From JAVBNC01 sp031551765 (GTDB lineage: Bacteria > Desulfobacterota > Desulfovibrionia > Desulfovibrionales > Desulfovibrionaceae), in contig JAVBNC010000053.1 in NCBI GenBank assembly GCA_031551765.1, forward strand, positions 1 through 22,636: DNA of 22,636 nt, written 5' to 3'. The translations under genes were made by a program, and so were the position numbers. This document shows, piece after piece, positions 1 to 7,615 of this stretch. The notes beneath the pieces are model-generated. The model made no database searches and was not told where the DNA came from. It was given only the letters and a program-made list of their open reading frames with translations. Position 1 is the first letter of the stretch, and each line of letters begins with the position of its first letter.

Positions 1-23
1 GCCCATCCGCGCCCGGGGCAGAA

Positions 24-112
24 AGGGGGGGTTGGGGAAACTTTTCTTGGACGATTGGTTCCCCCACCCCCCGGCCCCCATCCCCTTCCAAAGAACTTTG
101 TCAGGGGGGGAA
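24..112 (+). repeat. G/C-run hairpin repeat, copy 1
   Basis: A long imperfect hairpin pairs a G-rich arm (25-41) with a C-rich arm (57-72). It is followed by a tail (73-110) reading roughly CCCCATCCCCTTCCAAAGAACTTT then GTCAGGG in shortened form. The same hairpin-plus-tail layout recurs at 16907-16995 in the same orientation. I associate such elements with intergenic regions of Desulfovibrio genomes. It may act as a terminator or be a dispersed repeat. No gene is supported here; an open frame at 32-307 is an artefact of the C-runs. Confidence 0.6.
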
Positions 113-113
113 G

Positions 114-150
114 GCCGGGAGGAGAATTTTTTCTTCTCCCGGCTTTTTTT
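114..150 (+). terminator. Intrinsic terminator, plus strand
   Basis: A stem of GCCGGGAG (114-121) pairs with TTCTCCCGGC (134-143), with a one-base bulge, followed by seven Ts (144-150). The T-run is on the plus strand only, so it would end a plus-strand transcript entering from left of the window rather than the minus-strand mnmH. Confidence 0.65.
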
Positions 151-188
151 ATTGCGCAGTAAGGGGCGGCCCGGCCCAGGCGTTCGCG

Positions 189-1226
189 TCAGTCTTGGTC
201 AGACAGGACGCCAGAGGCTTCAAACGCCGCCAGTTTCCGGGCCACGTTCTCCACTGGCTCTCCGGGCAGCGCGCGGATTTCCCCGGCCAGGGCGGGGCGG
301 TTTTTGAGCTGCTTTTCATAGGCCCGGTCGTAGTAATCCAGCAGAGTGCCGGCGGCGGTTCCGTAGTCGCCCTGTTCCAGGGCGGCTTTGGCCTTGCGGT
401 GGTTTTCGTCGCCCAGGCGCTTCCGGATGCGGTCCATGCCCTCCGCCGCGAAGGCGTTGTGGGCCGGGTCGTAGCCGTGCAGCACGCGGGCCAGGCGCTC
501 CGGCCGGGGCACGTGCAGGATGACCAGGGGCGAGGCGCGCAGCCGCTCATACACGGGCCTGGGGATATTGACGGAGCCGAGGTTTTCGCACTCATCCTCC
601 AGCCACACCAGGCGGGAAGGGTCAAAGGCCAGCAGCTTGTCGGCCAGCAGGTTTTCGAAATGCTCGGTGCTGGGCTGAGGTTCCTCCGGCCAGGCCCCGA
701 AGGCCGAACCCCTGTGCTTGGCCAGGCCTTCCAGGTCAATGACCTGGCTGCCCAGCCGGGCCAGTTCCAGCAGAATTTCCGTTTTCCCGCTGCCGGTCAT
801 GCCGCTGAGCACGAAAAGCGGCCAGGGCCGGGTGAACAGGCCGTGGTTGAAAGAGCGGTAGGCCTTGTACCCGCCGGGCAGGCGGTGGGTGGTCAGACCG
901 GCCTGCTCCAGCAGCCAGGCCACGGACGCGCTGCGCATGCCGCCCCGCCAGCAGGTGAGGGCCACTTCCCCGGCCTTTCCGGCCAGTTCCAGGCCCTGTT
1001 CCGCCATGGCCGCCAGCCTGGGCCCCACCAGGGCCAGGCCGCGCAGCACGGCTTCCTGTTTCCCGGCCTGGGTGTACAGGGTACCTATTTCGGCCCGCTC
1101 CGTGTCATTGAACAGCGGAAAGCTGATGGAGCCGGGAATGTGTCCGCGCGCGAATTCGGCGGGAGAGCGCACGTCCAGCAGGGGCATGCGTTCACGTAAG
1201 GCGAGGAAGGAAGCGATGTGCGTCAT
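189..1226 (-). CDS. mnmH: tRNA 2-selenouridine synthase
   Basis: This 345-residue protein has the two-domain layout of MnmH/SelU (E. coli protein 364 residues). The enzyme replaces sulfur by selenium in the wobble 2-thiouridine of some tRNAs, using selenophosphate. The N-terminal rhodanese domain (about 1-125) opens with LLDVRSPAEFARGHIPGS and carries the active-site loop CWRGGMRS, with the likely catalytic cysteine at 92. The C-terminal half has a P-loop, GMTGSGKT (142-149), and the family stretch DLEGLAKHRGSAFG. I start at the Met at 1226 because the rhodanese fold begins just after it; the frame stays open upstream to 1304 but those residues look unlike the family. An AGGA lies 11 bases upstream of the start. 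Presence implies selenophosphate supply (SelD), which is not in the window. Confidence 0.93.
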   Translation of the reverse strand: MTHIASFLALRERMPLLDVRSPAEFARGHIPGSISFPLFNDTERAEIGTLYTQAGKQEAVLRGLALVGPRLAAMAEQGLELAGKAGEVALTCWRGGMRSASVAWLLEQAGLTTHRLPGGYKAYRSFNHGLFTRPWPLFVLSGMTGSGKTEILLELARLGSQVIDLEGLAKHRGSAFGAWPEEPQPSTEHFENLLADKLLAFDPSRLVWLEDECENLGSVNIPRPVYERLRASPLVILHVPRPERLARVLHGYDPAHNAFAAEGMDRIRKRLGDENHRKAKAALEQGDYGTAAGTLLDYYDRAYEKQLKNRPALAGEIRALPGEPVENVARKLAAFEASGVLSDQD

Positions 1227-1300
1227 GAAAAAATTGGTCCTGAATCCTGAAATCATCCCGCAAGCGGGCAGAGCCTGTATACGCCCATGCGCGCAAAAGG

Positions 1301-1335
1301 CCAAGGCCGTCCCGGAAAATCCGGAACGGCCTTGG
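1301..1335 (-). terminator. Hairpin between rubrerythrin and mnmH
   Basis: An almost perfect stem pairs CCAAGGCCGT (1301-1310) with ACGGCCTTGG (1326-1335) and continues inward. On the minus strand it lies after the rubrerythrin stop and is followed by a short CCTTTT stretch, so it probably ends the rubrerythrin transcript. The T-tract is weak. Confidence 0.5.
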
Positions 1336-1363
1336 AGGGCGCGAAGGAGAGAACGCCCGTCAG

Positions 1364-1858
1364 CTATTCACATTTAAAAAACACGCTGGCGGCCGCGTTG
1401 CAGATGGGGCACTTGCCTTCGTGCGGGCCTTCGTGCGTGTAGCCGCAGACGCTACAGATGTAATAATCCACATTGGGGCCCTTGCCGGCGGCGTCCAGCA
1501 CCTTTTTGTACAGGTTGGCGTGCACTTCTTCCACCGCGTTGACGTATTTCATATAGGTGGCGGCGGCCTTGTTGCCTTCGGCTTCCGCTTCCTGAATCAT
1601 TTCCGGGTACATTTTGGTGAATTCGTAGGTTTCGCCGGAAATGGCGTCTTTCAGGTTGTCCAGGGTGCCGTGGATTTTCCCGGCCAGGCGCAGGTGGGCC
1701 AGGGCGTGAATGGTTTCCGCCTGGGCGGCCGCGCGGAACATTTTGGCGGCCTGGGGCAGACCTTCTTTTTCCGCTTTTTCGGCATAGGCCAGGTATTTGC
1801 GGTTGGCCTGAGATTCTCCGGCAAAGGCGTCCATGAGGTTCTTTTCGGTTTTGGACAT
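1364..1858 (-). CDS. rbr: Rubrerythrin
   Basis: A 164-residue protein with an N-terminal ferritin-like four-helix domain and a C-terminal rubredoxin domain. Rubrerythrins reduce hydrogen peroxide in the cytoplasm of anaerobes, using electrons from rubredoxin or NAD(P)H. Two ExxH diiron-ligand motifs are visible (E48/H51 and E110/H113) together with further carboxylates (E15, E78, E91). The rubredoxin knuckles are C135/C138 and C150/C153. It is shorter than classical Desulfovibrio rubrerythrin (about 191 residues), so it belongs to the compact type. A strong AAGGAG precedes the start. The promoter region holds a perfect palindrome overlapping a likely -10 (1897-1902), which suggests peroxide- or metal-responsive control. 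Confidence 0.95.
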   Translation of the reverse strand: MSKTEKNLMDAFAGESQANRKYLAYAEKAEKEGLPQAAKMFRAAAQAETIHALAHLRLAGKIHGTLDNLKDAISGETYEFTKMYPEMIQEAEAEGNKAAATYMKYVNAVEEVHANLYKKVLDAAGKGPNVDYYICSVCGYTHEGPHEGKCPICNAAASVFFKCE

Positions 1859-1877
1859 GGGTAATGCTCCTTTTTTT

Positions 1878-1900
1878 TAAATAGGAATGATTCCTATTTA
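1878..1900. promoter_or_regulatory. PerR/Fur-like operator at rbr promoter
   Basis: A perfect inverted repeat has 10-bp arms, TAAATAGGAA (1878-1887) and TTCCTATTTA (1891-1900), separated by TGA. On the minus strand it overlaps a good -10 (TATAAA, complement of 1897-1902), so binding would repress rbr. The AT-rich 23-bp symmetry and the rubrerythrin target fit a Fur-superfamily regulator, most likely PerR. That assignment is inference. Confidence 0.65.
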
Positions 1901-2007
1901 TAGGGCAGGCCAAAATTTGTAAAGTAGAAATTTGACCGGACTTGACTCCATCCGGCCCTTGACTACCCTTATAGCACGAACGCGGCGGAAAGTCGCAAGG
2001 AGAAAGC

Positions 2008-2361
2008 ATGAAAAGCCTGAGCGAAGCGCGGCAGTTGGATATAGACTGGGACCTGGGCCCGGAGGAAGCCGTGACCATGTACCTGGAATGGGGCAACAAC
2101 GACTGGCGCGGCCCCCGGCCGCCGGTGCGCTCCAAGTCTGACGTTTCCCTCTACTTTGTGGTGGACACCTGGAGCGAAGCGCCCGTCGTCCGCCTGGTGC
2201 GCCGCAACTCCGAAGGCGCGGAAGATCTGTTGACCCTGCCGCTGCCGCCCGTCCTGCAAGAGGAATGGCATAAGGAATTCGGCCGGTTGCGCGGTATTTT
2301 TTCTCCCACGCCCGCGATCAAGGCGTGGCTGCGTGAAGAACCGGCAAAGACGAAACCGTGA
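2008..2361 (+). CDS. Conserved small protein of unknown function
   Basis: A 117-residue soluble, acidic protein starting at an ATG behind a good AAGGAG. I recognise no domain. It is rich in Trp (DWDLG, NNDWRGPRPP, TWSEAP, EEWHKEF, AWLREEP), has no cysteines, signal peptide or membrane segment, and ends in a charged Lys-rich tail. It is divergent from rubrerythrin with 149 bp between, and the palindrome at 1878-1900 could serve both promoters, so a link to oxidative stress is possible but not shown. The RBS and the gene-like codon use make it a convincing coding region. Confidence 0.75.
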   Translation: MKSLSEARQLDIDWDLGPEEAVTMYLEWGNNDWRGPRPPVRSKSDVSLYFVVDTWSEAPVVRLVRRNSEGAEDLLTLPLPPVLQEEWHKEFGRLRGIFSPTPAIKAWLREEPAKTKP

Positions 2362-2373
2362 GGCCCGGAAAAA

Positions 2374-3300
2374 TCACAAAGTAGGCATCCAGCGGCCGCT
2401 TTGAGTGTTCGCGCCCGCAAGCTTGCAGAATTGCGCGATAATGCTGCGGGTGGTTTGGGAATATACTTCGTCCTTGCGCCAGACCACATAGGTATTGAAG
2501 GATATGTCCTCTTCCTCCGGGCGCGCGACGCTGAACGAGTTATTCTCGGGCAGCTTTTCCGATATGGAAAGGTCCGGCAGAAAGGTGATGCAGTTTTCCC
2601 GGGCCGCCAGGTTCAGAATGGAATCAAGGTTGGAAAGCTCCATAACCACGTTGGGCGCCACGGAGAATTTGGCGAAAAACGTGTTCATGGTGTGCCGTAC
2701 GGAAGAGCCTGTTTCTTTGAGTACCATGCGCTCGGTTCTGATGTCGCTGGCGGTGAAGGTCGGGCGCCCATACAGCCTGTGCCCTTTGGGGGCCACCAGA
2801 AAAATTTCGTGCTTTGTGTAATGCTGGTAATGCAGGTTGTTGTCGATAAGCACGTTGCCGCTGATGCCCATGTCGATGCTGTTGTTCTGCAGCATCTCGA
2901 TAACGGCTTTGGAATTTCCGGAGTGGATGGAAACGGAAATGGCGGCGTCGATTTCCGAAAAGTACTGCATGACCCGCTCAATGCCGAAGCGTTCGTAAAT
3001 GGTGACAAGCCCCACATGGACGCTTTTTTTCGTATCGGCTTTGATGGTGGCCAAAAAGTTCTCGATTTCGCTTTCCACCTCAAAAAGGCGTTGCGTTTTT
3101 TCATACAGGGCCTGGCCGTGCGCGGTCAGTGCCAGCATGCGGCCAGTTTTGAAAAAAAGACGCACTTCCAGATCGTTTTGCAACTTTTTCAGCGCATTGC
3201 TGACGGCGGGCTGCGAGATGAAAAGCGCCTCTGAGGCTTTCAGCACGCTTTGCTTTTGGGCCACCATGTAGAAAACCCGCAACAAGTTCAGCCGCAGCAT
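2374..3300 (-). CDS. LysR-family transcriptional regulator
   Basis: A 308-residue protein with the standard LysR layout. The N-terminal winged helix-turn-helix (about 1-60) contains LRVFYMVAQKQSVLKASEAL, SQPAVSNALKKLQNDL and RLFFKTGRMLALTAHG. The effector-binding domain follows from about residue 90 (VHVGLVTIYERFG; NNSIDMGISGN). I start at the Met at 3300, which puts the HTH at residue 1 as is usual; the frame is open upstream to 3381 without family similarity. The RBS is poor. The gene lies directly downstream of the tctBA-C/scaffold/GGGtGRT operon, on the same strand, beyond a terminator. A T-N11-A palindrome at 8210-8222 in the operon's promoter region is its best candidate target. Confidence 0.9.
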   Translation of the reverse strand: MLRLNLLRVFYMVAQKQSVLKASEALFISQPAVSNALKKLQNDLEVRLFFKTGRMLALTAHGQALYEKTQRLFEVESEIENFLATIKADTKKSVHVGLVTIYERFGIERVMQYFSEIDAAISVSIHSGNSKAVIEMLQNNSIDMGISGNVLIDNNLHYQHYTKHEIFLVAPKGHRLYGRPTFTASDIRTERMVLKETGSSVRHTMNTFFAKFSVAPNVVMELSNLDSILNLAARENCITFLPDLSISEKLPENNSFSVARPEEEDISFNTYVVWRKDEVYSQTTRSIIAQFCKLAGANTQSGRWMPTL

Positions 3301-3358
3301 ACCGCATCCGTGGGTTGATATGTTCAGAACAGCCTGTATGCGGGGCAGGTTCGCAGAA

Positions 3359-3396
3359 AACCGGCCCGCTGGCAACGCCACCGGGCCGGTTTTTTC
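3359..3396. terminator. Bidirectional intrinsic terminator
   Basis: The stem CCGGCCCG (3361-3368) pairs with CGGGCCGG (3382-3389), extended by A-T pairs. A T-run follows on the plus strand (3390-3395), and the A-run before the stem gives a T-run on the minus strand. It lies just after the GGGtGRT stop and probably ends the minus-strand transporter operon before the LysR gene. Confidence 0.75.
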
Positions 3397-3419
3397 AGAA
3401 AGGCGCGGCCGTATCAGGC

Positions 3420-4412
3420 TTAGCGCTGCAGCAGGGCCACCACAACGGCAACCATAGCCCCCACCAGTGTGTTGTTGCCCATGCCGATAAAACCCATCAT
3501 TTCAACGTGAGCGGGCACGGAAGAGGAACCCGCGAAAATGGCGGAGCAGTGCATGCGGCCCATGGAATCCGTCAGACCGTAGGAAGAAGGCCCCGCCCAC
3601 ATGTTGTCGGGGTGCAGCGTGTTGCCTACGGCACCGCCGGAAGCCACGGAAAAATACTTGTGCCCGCTGTCCTGGCACTGGCGATAATAGATGCCGGCCA
3701 CCGGGTGCTGAAAGCGCACGGGGTTCGTGGAATTGCCCGTAATGGACACGTCGACCTTTTCGTGATGCATGATGGCGACGCCTTCGTTTACCTCGTCCGC
3801 CCCGTAGCAGCGGATGTCGCCGGTGCCGCTTTCGGAAAAGCGCTTTTCCCATTCAATGCGCAGCGCTCCGGCGTCAAAATCGTAGGCGGTATGCACGTAG
3901 GTGAAGCCGTTGATGCGGGAGATCATGTACGCGGCTTCCTTGCCCAGGCCGTTCAGCGCTACCCGCAAGGGGGTGGCGCGCGCCTTGTTGGCGTTTTCCG
4001 CGATTTTGATGGCGCCCGCTGCGGCGGCGAACGATTCATGCCCGGCCAGAAAGCAAAAGCACTTGGTTTCCGCGTCCAGCAGCCTGCAGGCCAGCCGGGC
4101 ATGGCCGTACCCCACTTCGCGCTTGGCCGCTATGGAGCCGGGGATACAGAACGCCTGCAGCCCTTCGCCCAAAGTTTGCGCAATGGCGGCAGGCTCTTTG
4201 GCCCCGGCGCGGCAGGTGGCGGCGGCGCCCAGGGAAACGGCCCAGACGGCGTTTTCAAAGGCGGAAGCCTGGGTGCCACGGACAATGGCCTCTACATCTA
4301 TATGGTTTTTAAGGCATTCCGCCCGAACTTCTTCCAAGGAAGAAAAACCGTATTTCCGCATGCAGTGCGTAACTTGATCGATACGTCGTTCGTAGCCTTC
4401 AAAGCGGATCAT
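3420..4412 (-). CDS. GGGtGRT-family protein (function unknown)
   Basis: A 330-residue protein that I recognise as the GGGtGRT family, which typically sits next to an IscU/NifU-like scaffold gene, as here. Its biochemical role is not established to my knowledge. Family stretches include LHPDNMWAGPSSYGLTDSMG (266-285), HCSAIFAGSSSVPAHVEMMG (288-307) and a Gly/Ala/Val-rich C-terminus. The eponymous motif reads GGAVGNT (259-265) instead of GGGtGRT. Cysteines at 7, 33, 67, 89, 109, 118, 120, 202, 246 and 289 are plentiful for a cytoplasmic protein. I start at 4412, where GAAGGAG lies six bases upstream; that RBS is inside the end of the scaffold gene, whose stop is two bases away, implying coupled translation. 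Confidence 0.82.
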   Translation of the reverse strand: MIRFEGYERRIDQVTHCMRKYGFSSLEEVRAECLKNHIDVEAIVRGTQASAFENAVWAVSLGAAATCRAGAKEPAAIAQTLGEGLQAFCIPGSIAAKREVGYGHARLACRLLDAETKCFCFLAGHESFAAAAGAIKIAENANKARATPLRVALNGLGKEAAYMISRINGFTYVHTAYDFDAGALRIEWEKRFSESGTGDIRCYGADEVNEGVAIMHHEKVDVSITGNSTNPVRFQHPVAGIYYRQCQDSGHKYFSVASGGAVGNTLHPDNMWAGPSSYGLTDSMGRMHCSAIFAGSSSVPAHVEMMGFIGMGNNTLVGAMVAVVVALLQR

Positions 4413-4414
4413 AG

Positions 4415-5107
4415 CTACTCCTTCCTCGGGTCTATGTAGTCCTGGGCCTCGGAATATCTTCCGACGCATTCCTTGGAATCCTGCAGCGCCTTTTCTGCGG
4501 GCACGCCCTGTTTGACGAGCGCGAGCATTTTCCCCACGTTGAGAAGTTCGTAGCCGATAATTTCCGCGTTGGCGTCCAGGGCCATCCGGGTCACGTAGCC
4601 TTCGTTCAGGTGCAGGTAGCGCGGCCCCTTGGCGGCGCTGCCGTAAACAGAACCCACCTGACTGCAGGCGCGGGCGCCGAGTTCTTCGAAAAGGCTGCCC
4701 ACGGGCAGGCCGCCTTTTGAAAACGCGGTTTGCGAGCGGCCATAAATGAAGTGCAACAGCGCTTCACGCATGGCGGTATTGATGGCGTCGCAGACCAGAT
4801 CCGTGTTTACGGCTTCTATAAGAGTGCGTTCCGTCAAAATTTCCCCGGCCATGGCGGCGGACTGGGCCATGCCCGAACAGCCTATGGTTTCTATAAGGCA
4901 TTCTTGGATAACGCCCTTTTTTACGTTCAGGCTGAGCTTGCAGGCCCCCTGCATGGTAGCGCAGGTGCCTACCCCGTGCGAGACGCCGGCGACATCCTGA
5001 ATATCCACGGCGTGCACCCATTCGCCTTCACAGGGGATGGGCGCGTTTTTTTGTTTCAAGCCTCGTTTCACCGTTCGCATGGACAATAAGTGTTCAGCCG
5101 TGCTCAT
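4415..5107 (-). CDS. IscU/NifU-like Fe-S scaffold family protein
   Basis: A 230-residue protein resembling the NifU N-terminal/IscU scaffold fold, which builds [2Fe-2S] or [4Fe-4S] clusters on conserved cysteines. Cysteines 26, 49, 56, 70 and 77 are visible, in GTCATMQGACK and IETIGCSGMAQSAAMAGEIL, the latter matching the family's GCSGMA core. No NifS/IscS cysteine desulfurase is nearby, so this is not an ordinary housekeeping isc/nif locus. It lies 28 bp downstream of tctC and is followed after two bases by the GGGtGRT gene. The pairing with GGGtGRT is known; being embedded in a carboxylate-transporter operon is the unusual part. Start chosen at the ATG behind GGAG. Confidence 0.82.
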   Translation of the reverse strand: MSTAEHLLSMRTVKRGLKQKNAPIPCEGEWVHAVDIQDVAGVSHGVGTCATMQGACKLSLNVKKGVIQECLIETIGCSGMAQSAAMAGEILTERTLIEAVNTDLVCDAINTAMREALLHFIYGRSQTAFSKGGLPVGSLFEELGARACSQVGSVYGSAAKGPRYLHLNEGYVTRMALDANAEIIGYELLNVGKMLALVKQGVPAEKALQDSKECVGRYSEAQDYIDPRKE

Positions 5108-5135
5108 GGGCGTTTTCTCCGGTTCGGCGTATGGA

Positions 5136-6086
5136 TTATTTCGTCATATGCTGGAAGCTGGCCAGTTGCGCGTTGATGTTTTTTTCATACTCGGCCCCGT
5201 CGCACCACTGGGGCAGAAAACCGAAGCGCTGGCCGAACTCAGCGAATTCCGGGCTCAAAGTAGCCTTTTTCACGATATCGGCAAGCGTAGCCACCACGTC
5301 GGCGGGTGTGCCGGCAGGCACCATAACCCCGCGGTAGATGCCCATTTCCACCGGTATGCCCGTGGCTTTCAGGGGTTTTATGGAGCGCACGGGCTCGAAG
5401 GTGCACTTGTCAAGGTTGCCCCCCGTGCCGATCACCTTGATAATACCGGCCTTCACTTCCGGCAGCATGACCGGCGCGTGGATGACGCCCGCGTTGACCT
5501 GGTTGCCGAGCAGCGCTTTGCTGATGTCTTTGCCCCCTTGATAGGGAATGATGCGGAAGGGGGCCTTGGTGGCTTCCTGAATGCCCGCGCACATGACCAT
5601 CTGTGCGCCGGAAGGGGTGGTGGACCCCAGCGTCAGCTTGCCGGGCTGGGCCTTGGCTTTTTTCAAAAAGTCCTCAAAGGATTCGATGCCACTGTCTTTG
5701 TGTGTCAGGATCCAGGTGGGACTGTAAAACACCCCGCCGATATACGTGAAACTCTTCAGTGAATAATCAGTTTTCATCACCGTCAGCGCGCCAAGTATGT
5801 CGGTATCGCCGTTGAACAGCAGGGTGTAGCCGTCAGGGGCCGCGTCCGCCACTTTCTTGTTACCCGTGGAACCGCCGGCGCCGGTGATGTTTTCAACCAC
5901 GATATTGGCGCTGGTGAATTTCTTCATGGCCTCCGTCAAGGCCCGGCCCACTACGTCGGTCCCGCCGCCCGCATCCCAGGGCACAACCATATGGATGGGC
6001 TTGTCCGGGTAGGCCGCGCCGGCGGTCCCGGCGAGACTCAGACAGAAAATGAGGGACGCAGCAAAGATACCGCTGAGCTTTTTCAT
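5136..6086 (-). CDS. tctC: TTT transporter substrate-binding protein
   Basis: A 316-residue periplasmic binding protein of the TctC/Bug family, the solute receptor of tripartite tricarboxylate transporters. A clear signal peptide is present: Lys2-Lys3, a hydrophobic core (5-19), and an AGA cleavage site after residue 24. The mature protein starts AYPDKPIHMVVPWDAGGGTD, the family hallmark, followed by VVENITGAGGSTGNKKVADA and DGYTLLF. The ligand (citrate, another carboxylate or an aromatic acid) cannot be read from the sequence. A near-perfect TAAGGAGG precedes the ATG, in the short gap after tctA. Third gene of the operon. Confidence 0.95.
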   Translation of the reverse strand: MKKLSGIFAASLIFCLSLAGTAGAAYPDKPIHMVVPWDAGGGTDVVGRALTEAMKKFTSANIVVENITGAGGSTGNKKVADAAPDGYTLLFNGDTDILGALTVMKTDYSLKSFTYIGGVFYSPTWILTHKDSGIESFEDFLKKAKAQPGKLTLGSTTPSGAQMVMCAGIQEATKAPFRIIPYQGGKDISKALLGNQVNAGVIHAPVMLPEVKAGIIKVIGTGGNLDKCTFEPVRSIKPLKATGIPVEMGIYRGVMVPAGTPADVVATLADIVKKATLSPEFAEFGQRFGFLPQWCDGAEYEKNINAQLASFQHMTK

Positions 6087-6098
6087 GAAGAGGCCTCC

Positions 6099-7604
6099 TT
6101 ACGGTTTTGAGACGAAGGTCTTGTACAGGTTCGAAGCGAGCAGGCCGATGCTGAGCAGCAGCATGCCGGCCCGCCACCAGCTGTTGACGAACACCGACCA
6201 GTCGCCCGAATTAAGCGCGAGGGCCGAACGGGCGTTGACTTCTATTACCGGGCCGAGAATGATGGCCAGCACAATGGGCACGACGGAAAAGCCGCACTTT
6301 TCAAGCACGTAGCCCGCAGCGCCGGCGATAAGCGCTATGTACACCGGGTACATGTCGTTCTGCCCCGCGAAAGCGCCCATGACGGCCAGCACCAGGATAA
6401 AAGGAAAAAGCCAGGCCCGGTCCTGCTTAAGTACTTTGATGAAGAGCCCGCAAGAACCCCAGGCCATGAAAAACATCATGATTGTGGACACCAGAAGGCC
6501 CGCGAGCAGCGCATACACCAGTTGCGGCTGGTCGCGCATCAGGGTGACGCCGGGGTCCACCCCATAAAGCACGAGAGCCCCCAGCATAATGGCTGTGGAC
6601 GAGTCGCCGGGAATACCCAGGGTCAGCATGGGCACCATGGTGCCGCCGTTGTTGGCGTTGTTGGTGCTTTCCGGGGTCAGTATGCCTTCAGGCGCGCCCT
6701 TGCCGAAGCGGCCCGGGTCTTTGTCCTTATTTTTGACGGTGGCGTAAGCTATCCAGGTGGAACCCTCCGCCCCAACGCCCGGAATGGCGCCGATAACCGT
6801 GCCAAAGGACGACCCTATGACCATGCATTTCCAATATTGCGTCACTTCGCGCAGTTTAGGCATTTCCAGCGATATGCTTTTGCTGATGACTTCGGCTTTC
6901 GCGCCGATTTCAGGAATGTCCGAAAGCACGACCGCGACGCCGAAAAAGCCGACCAGGGCCGCGCTGAACGGAACGCCCGAGTTGAGAGCCGAGATGTCGA
7001 AAACAAAACGGGCGGCCCCGTCGTTGGCGTCCTGCCCCACCGTGGCTATCAGCAGGCCGAAGGCCACGCCTATGAGCCCGCGCAGCATGTTGCCCCGGAC
7101 AAAGGCCGAAACCAGCATCAGACCCAACAGCCCGATAAGGGCGATGTCCTCCGGCCTGGAATGCACAGCCACCAGACCCAGCAACGGCACGAAAATAACG
7201 GCTATGCACCAGCCGAACACACCGCCGAAAGTGGAACCCATAATGGCGTAGCCTATGGCTTTTCCGGCGTGTCCCTGCTGGGCCATGGGGTAGCCGTCCA
7301 GCGCGGTGCACGCGCCGGCTGGCGTGCCGGGGGTGCGCAGCAGAACCGCAGGGTAGGATCCGCCCAGCTTGGTACCGCAGTATACGCCCATCATCAGCAG
7401 CAGGGCGGCTATGGCAGGCACTTTGAGATGGTAGGTGAGGGGGAGCAGAATAACGATGGCCATGGGGGAACTGAATCCGGGCAGCGCGCCCACGATAATG
7501 CCCAAAAAGGTGCCCGCGGCCATCAGCGCGAGGTTCAGCGGGTCCGCAACAGTTATGTAAAACCCTTGGCCGATATGCGAAATAGTAGCCGTCACGCCGT
7601 TCAT
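6099..7604 (-). CDS. tctA: TTT transporter large membrane subunit
   Basis: A 501-residue polytopic inner-membrane protein of the TctA family, about the standard length (around 500), with roughly 11-12 hydrophobic segments. Family signatures include ALPGFSSPMAIVILLPLTY, MMGVYCGTKLGGSYPAVLLR, GTPAGACTALDGYPMAQQGH, GAIPGVGAEGSTWIAYATVK and LTLGIPGDSSTAIMLGAL. It forms the translocation pathway and works with TctB and TctC, driven by an ion gradient. I start at 7604, with GGAGAG about five bases upstream; the frame is open to 7664 but that part overlaps tctB. The gap to tctB is 11 bp. Confidence 0.95.
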   Translation of the reverse strand: MNGVTATISHIGQGFYITVADPLNLALMAAGTFLGIIVGALPGFSSPMAIVILLPLTYHLKVPAIAALLLMMGVYCGTKLGGSYPAVLLRTPGTPAGACTALDGYPMAQQGHAGKAIGYAIMGSTFGGVFGWCIAVIFVPLLGLVAVHSRPEDIALIGLLGLMLVSAFVRGNMLRGLIGVAFGLLIATVGQDANDGAARFVFDISALNSGVPFSAALVGFFGVAVVLSDIPEIGAKAEVISKSISLEMPKLREVTQYWKCMVIGSSFGTVIGAIPGVGAEGSTWIAYATVKNKDKDPGRFGKGAPEGILTPESTNNANNGGTMVPMLTLGIPGDSSTAIMLGALVLYGVDPGVTLMRDQPQLVYALLAGLLVSTIMMFFMAWGSCGLFIKVLKQDRAWLFPFILVLAVMGAFAGQNDMYPVYIALIAGAAGYVLEKCGFSVVPIVLAIILGPVIEVNARSALALNSGDWSVFVNSWWRAGMLLLSIGLLASNLYKTFVSKP

Positions 7605-7615
7605 GCTCTCTCCGA

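Noticed and set aside
1227..1304. Longer N-terminus for mnmH
   Set aside because: The extra 26 residues do not resemble the family, and the rhodanese domain begins right after the Met at 1226.
3315..4439. 374-residue plus-strand open frame opposite the GGGtGRT gene
   Set aside because: Antisense to a recognised family with an excellent RBS; the product is His/Gly-rich without domain similarity.
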